Part shown: positions 61,838 through 64,000 of the stretch, piece after piece
Numbering within the stretch: the first letter of the stretch is position 1
Layout of the letters: every line of letters starts with the position of its first letter
Assembly: GCA_910578815.1 (NCBI GenBank)
Contig: CAJTSE010000011.1
Span: 1 to 64,000, forward strand
Direction of reading: 5' to 3'
Source of the DNA: an uncultured Acetatifactor sp.
Lineage (GTDB): Bacteria; Bacillota; Clostridia; Lachnospirales; Lachnospiraceae
Length of the DNA: 64,000 bases
Made by a program: the position numbers and the translations under genes
The notes under the pieces: generated by a model
Seen by the model: only the letters and a program-made list of their open reading frames with translations
Database searches by the model: none
Told to the model about the DNA's origin: nothing

Positions 61838-63232
61838 ATGAATATAAAGAGACTGTTTGGAGATAAAAATTTTTACGCCATGGTGCTGGGAGTGGCGGTG
61901 CCGATTGTGATTCAGAACGGCATTACAAATTTTGTAAGCCTGCTGGATAATATCATGGTGGGCCGGGTGGGTACGGAGCAGATGACGGGCATTGCCATCG
62001 TCAATCAGCTGTTGCTGGTGTTTAACCTCGCTATTTTCGGAGCCATTTCCGGGGCTGGTATTTTTGGTGCCCAGTTTTATGGCTGCAAGGATAACAAGGG
62101 GGTACAGCATACCTTTCGCTTTAAACTGTATATTTGTCTGTTACTTTTACTTTTAGGAATTTTGCTCTTACTGTTTCAGGGAGACAACCTGATCCTGCTG
62201 TATCTTCACGGAGAGGGGCAGGACGTGGAGCTGGAGGCTACCCTTGGCTACGGGAAGCAATATTTGCTGGTGATGCTTACGGGGCTGCTGCCTTTTGCGG
62301 TGGAAGAAATTTATGCCAGTACTCTGCGCGAATGCGGGGAGACCAAAATACCCATGGTGGCAGGAGTGGCAGCGGTATGTGTGAATCTGGTGTTAAATTA
62401 TCTGTTGATTTTCGGTAAACTTGGCTTTCCCATGCTGGGAGTGGCAGGTGCTGCCGTGGCTACGGTGATTTCCAGATATGTGCAGGCATTAATCGTTATT
62501 TTCTGGACCCATACTCATGCCGCGCAAATGCCCTTTATTCGGGGAGCATATCGTGAGTTAAAGGTACCGGTAAACCTTGCAGGTAAGATTATCTGTAAAG
62601 GGACGCCGCTGATGATTAATGAGATTTTGTGGGCAGCAGGCATGGCAGTTTTGAATCAGTGCTACTCCATGCGGGGATTGGAGGCCCTGGCGGCACTGAA
62701 TATTTCCACCACCATTTCCAACTTGTTTAACGTGGTGTTTATGTCCATGGGAAGTGCCATTGCTATTATAGTGGGGCAGCTCTTAGGGGCCGGAAAGATG
62801 GAAGAGGCGAAGGAAACGGATGCCAGACTTATTACTTTTGCCGTCCTTTCCTGTCTGGGGTTTGGTGCAGTTCTGTTTCTGCTGGCGCCCATGTTTCCGA
62901 AGTTCTATGATACCAGCGGATTTCCGCAGGTACCTGCGCTGGCGGCCAGCCTGCTGCGGGTGGCTGCCTGCTGTATGCCTATTTGGGCTTTTATGCACAC
63001 TACTTACTTCACTCTGCGGACGGGGGGCAAGACCATTGTGACCTTCCTCTTTGACAGTGTTTTCCTCTGGTGTGTGACCACACCCTTTGCCTTTGTGCTG
63101 AGCCGTTTTACGAATCTTCCCATTGTGCCCCTGTATTTAAGCTGTCAGCTGCTGGATCTGATTAAATGTACCATTGGCTTTATCTTGGTAAAGAAGGGAG
63201 TATGGCTGAATAATATTGTAGAAAACACATAG
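61838..63232 (+). CDS. MATE family efflux transporter
   Basis: ATG 61838 is preferred (GAGG 13 bases upstream), with ATG 61808 in frame as an alternative. The 464-residue protein has twelve hydrophobic segments and MATE features: FYAMVLGVAVPIVIQNGITN, NIMVGRVGTEQMTGIAIVNQ, LNYLLIFGKLGFPMLGVAGA and a matching second half with LWAAGMAVLNQCYSMRG. It probably exports drugs or metabolites with Na+ or H+. The substrate is unknown. Confidence 0.9.
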   Translation: MNIKRLFGDKNFYAMVLGVAVPIVIQNGITNFVSLLDNIMVGRVGTEQMTGIAIVNQLLLVFNLAIFGAISGAGIFGAQFYGCKDNKGVQHTFRFKLYICLLLLLLGILLLLFQGDNLILLYLHGEGQDVELEATLGYGKQYLLVMLTGLLPFAVEEIYASTLRECGETKIPMVAGVAAVCVNLVLNYLLIFGKLGFPMLGVAGAAVATVISRYVQALIVIFWTHTHAAQMPFIRGAYRELKVPVNLAGKIICKGTPLMINEILWAAGMAVLNQCYSMRGLEALAALNISTTISNLFNVVFMSMGSAIAIIVGQLLGAGKMEEAKETDARLITFAVLSCLGFGAVLFLLAPMFPKFYDTSGFPQVPALAASLLRVAACCMPIWAFMHTTYFTLRTGGKTIVTFLFDSVFLWCVTTPFAFVLSRFTNLPIVPLYLSCQLLDLIKCTIGFILVKKGVWLNNIVENT

Positions 63233-63448
63233 TCAGTTCGATGAAAGCGAAAGTCTTTAAAATTTTGATGAATTTATCTAATCTGTGCAAGAAAAAATGA
63301 AGGCCGGATTACCCAAAGAATGATAGGTTCTAAAATGAAACTGTATTCCGGCCAAGAGACTGAATAGGAGAAGCATCCTAATGAGCTCCGGCCGGAAATA
63401 CAGCAAGTGATTCATGAATACGGCGGGACAGTATTTTATTTGAATGAA
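63233..63448. other. Intergenic stretch with a possible coding remnant
   Basis: GGCCGGAT and ATTCCGGCC (63302-63354) can form a stem. From ATG 63336 one frame reads MKLYSGQETE, an amber stop, then ELRPEIQQVIHEYGGTVFYL, which looks protein-like, but no family is recognised. Otherwise nothing is seen. Confidence 0.25.
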
Positions 63449-64000
63449 TTATATATCATTGGTGCTTTCACGACCTGCGATAAAGTCATCAGCATTCTGC
63501 AGTGTGGTTTCAGCTATGGCGTTTAATGCCTCCCTGGTAAAAAAGCCTTGGTGAGAGGTAATCATTACGTTAGGGAAGGAAAGAAGTCTTGCAGTGGTAG
63601 AATGTTCCAGTATTTCATCGGAGCGGTCCTCAAATACATTATTGGTTTCTTCCTCATATACATCCAGCCCCACACCGGCAAACTTGTGCATGCGGATTCC
63701 CTCAATGAGATCATCCGTTTTTACCAGCGCCCCGCGGGAGGTATTTACCAAAATAACGCCATCCTTCATCTGACGAATAGTGTCAATATTGATCAGATGA
63801 TAGGTAGAGTCCATAAGAGGACAGTGCAGAGAAATGACATCGCTGTCAGACAGCAGCTTTTCCAGGGAAACGTATTCCACAAATCCCTTCAGCTCCGGAT
63901 TCTCATACACATCAAAGGCAATAACCTTCATACCAAAACCCTGGCAGATGCGGCACATGGCGGCGCCGATTTTTCCTGTGCCGATAATGCCTGCCGTTTT
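63449..64000 (-). CDS. D-lactate dehydrogenase-like 2-hydroxyacid dehydrogenase (partial)
   Basis: The gene runs off the right edge; 184 C-terminal codons are seen. The NAD-binding region starts at the edge (TAGIIGTGKIGAAMCRI, GxGxxG), with IAFDVYENPELKG, SLHCPLMDSTYHLIN, ILVNTSRGALVKTDDLIEGI, GVGLDVYEEE (catalytic Asp/Glu region) and TSHQGFFTREAL with the catalytic histidine in TSHQ. These are D-lactate dehydrogenase motifs, and the enzyme would reduce pyruvate to D-lactate. Its start lies beyond the window. Confidence 0.93.
   Translation of the reverse strand, partial: KTAGIIGTGKIGAAMCRICQGFGMKVIAFDVYENPELKGFVEYVSLEKLLSDSDVISLHCPLMDSTYHLINIDTIRQMKDGVILVNTSRGALVKTDDLIEGIRMHKFAGVGLDVYEEETNNVFEDRSDEILEHSTTARLLSFPNVMITSHQGFFTREALNAIAETTLQNADDFIAGRESTNDI

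Overview
The window looks like a chromosome segment of an anaerobic gut-type Firmicute, most likely Lachnospiraceae (Clostridia). The grounds are family-level resemblance of many proteins, strong AGGAGG-type ribosome sites, sigma-A promoters, a T-box leader, a Bacillus/Clostridium-like SRP RNA, and a two-subunit transketolase. No 16S gene is present, so the genus is not claimed.

Layout. 1-1280: decayed remains of a conjugative element (a frameshifted sigma-like regulator, a ParB scrap and a DUF4405 membrane protein without its N-terminus). 1434-11911: a lipoprotein, then a signalling block with a GGDEF protein, a hybrid histidine kinase, a receiver, a CheX-like protein, a CheY-like protein, a DUF342/FapA protein with 26-residue repeats, and a receiver/HD-GYP protein; cyclic di-GMP turnover is probably one output. 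11921-15271: a small Xre regulator with a strong promoter and palindromes, a NatAB-like ABC exporter and a membrane-anchored Mrr-like nuclease. 15280-18217: a DUF885 protein, a GNAT enzyme and a frameshifted GNAT gene.

18335-25647: pentose block. A GntR/LacI-type AraR regulator is followed by arabinose isomerase, an FGGY kinase, ribulose-5-phosphate 4-epimerase and split transketolase, so L-arabinose can be carried to the pentose phosphate pathway. 25727-29098: a foreign-looking stretch with a ParE-type toxin and antitoxin, a scrap of another gene and an AT-richer UvrD-like helicase carrying a putative nuclease insert and a zinc ribbon. 29203-35664: an envelope-linked region with a repeat-containing amidase, a zinc-ribbon membrane protein, a BlaI/BlaR1-type pair with clear operators, and two small exported proteins, one of them broken by an amber stop and a frameshift.

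35986-52876: housekeeping genes: methyltransferase, rpe, a Met-specific T-box and metG, a hydrolase, YesL, an MsmK/UgpC-type sugar ATPase, a CdaR regulator, a solute-binding lipoprotein, a PflX-like radical SAM protein, the SRP RNA, a flavin reductase and tadA. Several non-coding repeats lie between these genes. 53029-61014: an alpha-glucan block with a LacI-family regulator, glycogen phosphorylase under a palindromic operator, a surface-anchored pullulanase and MalQ with a long basic tail. 61011-64000: a NrdG-like radical SAM protein, a MATE exporter and the cut-off end of a D-lactate dehydrogenase-like gene.
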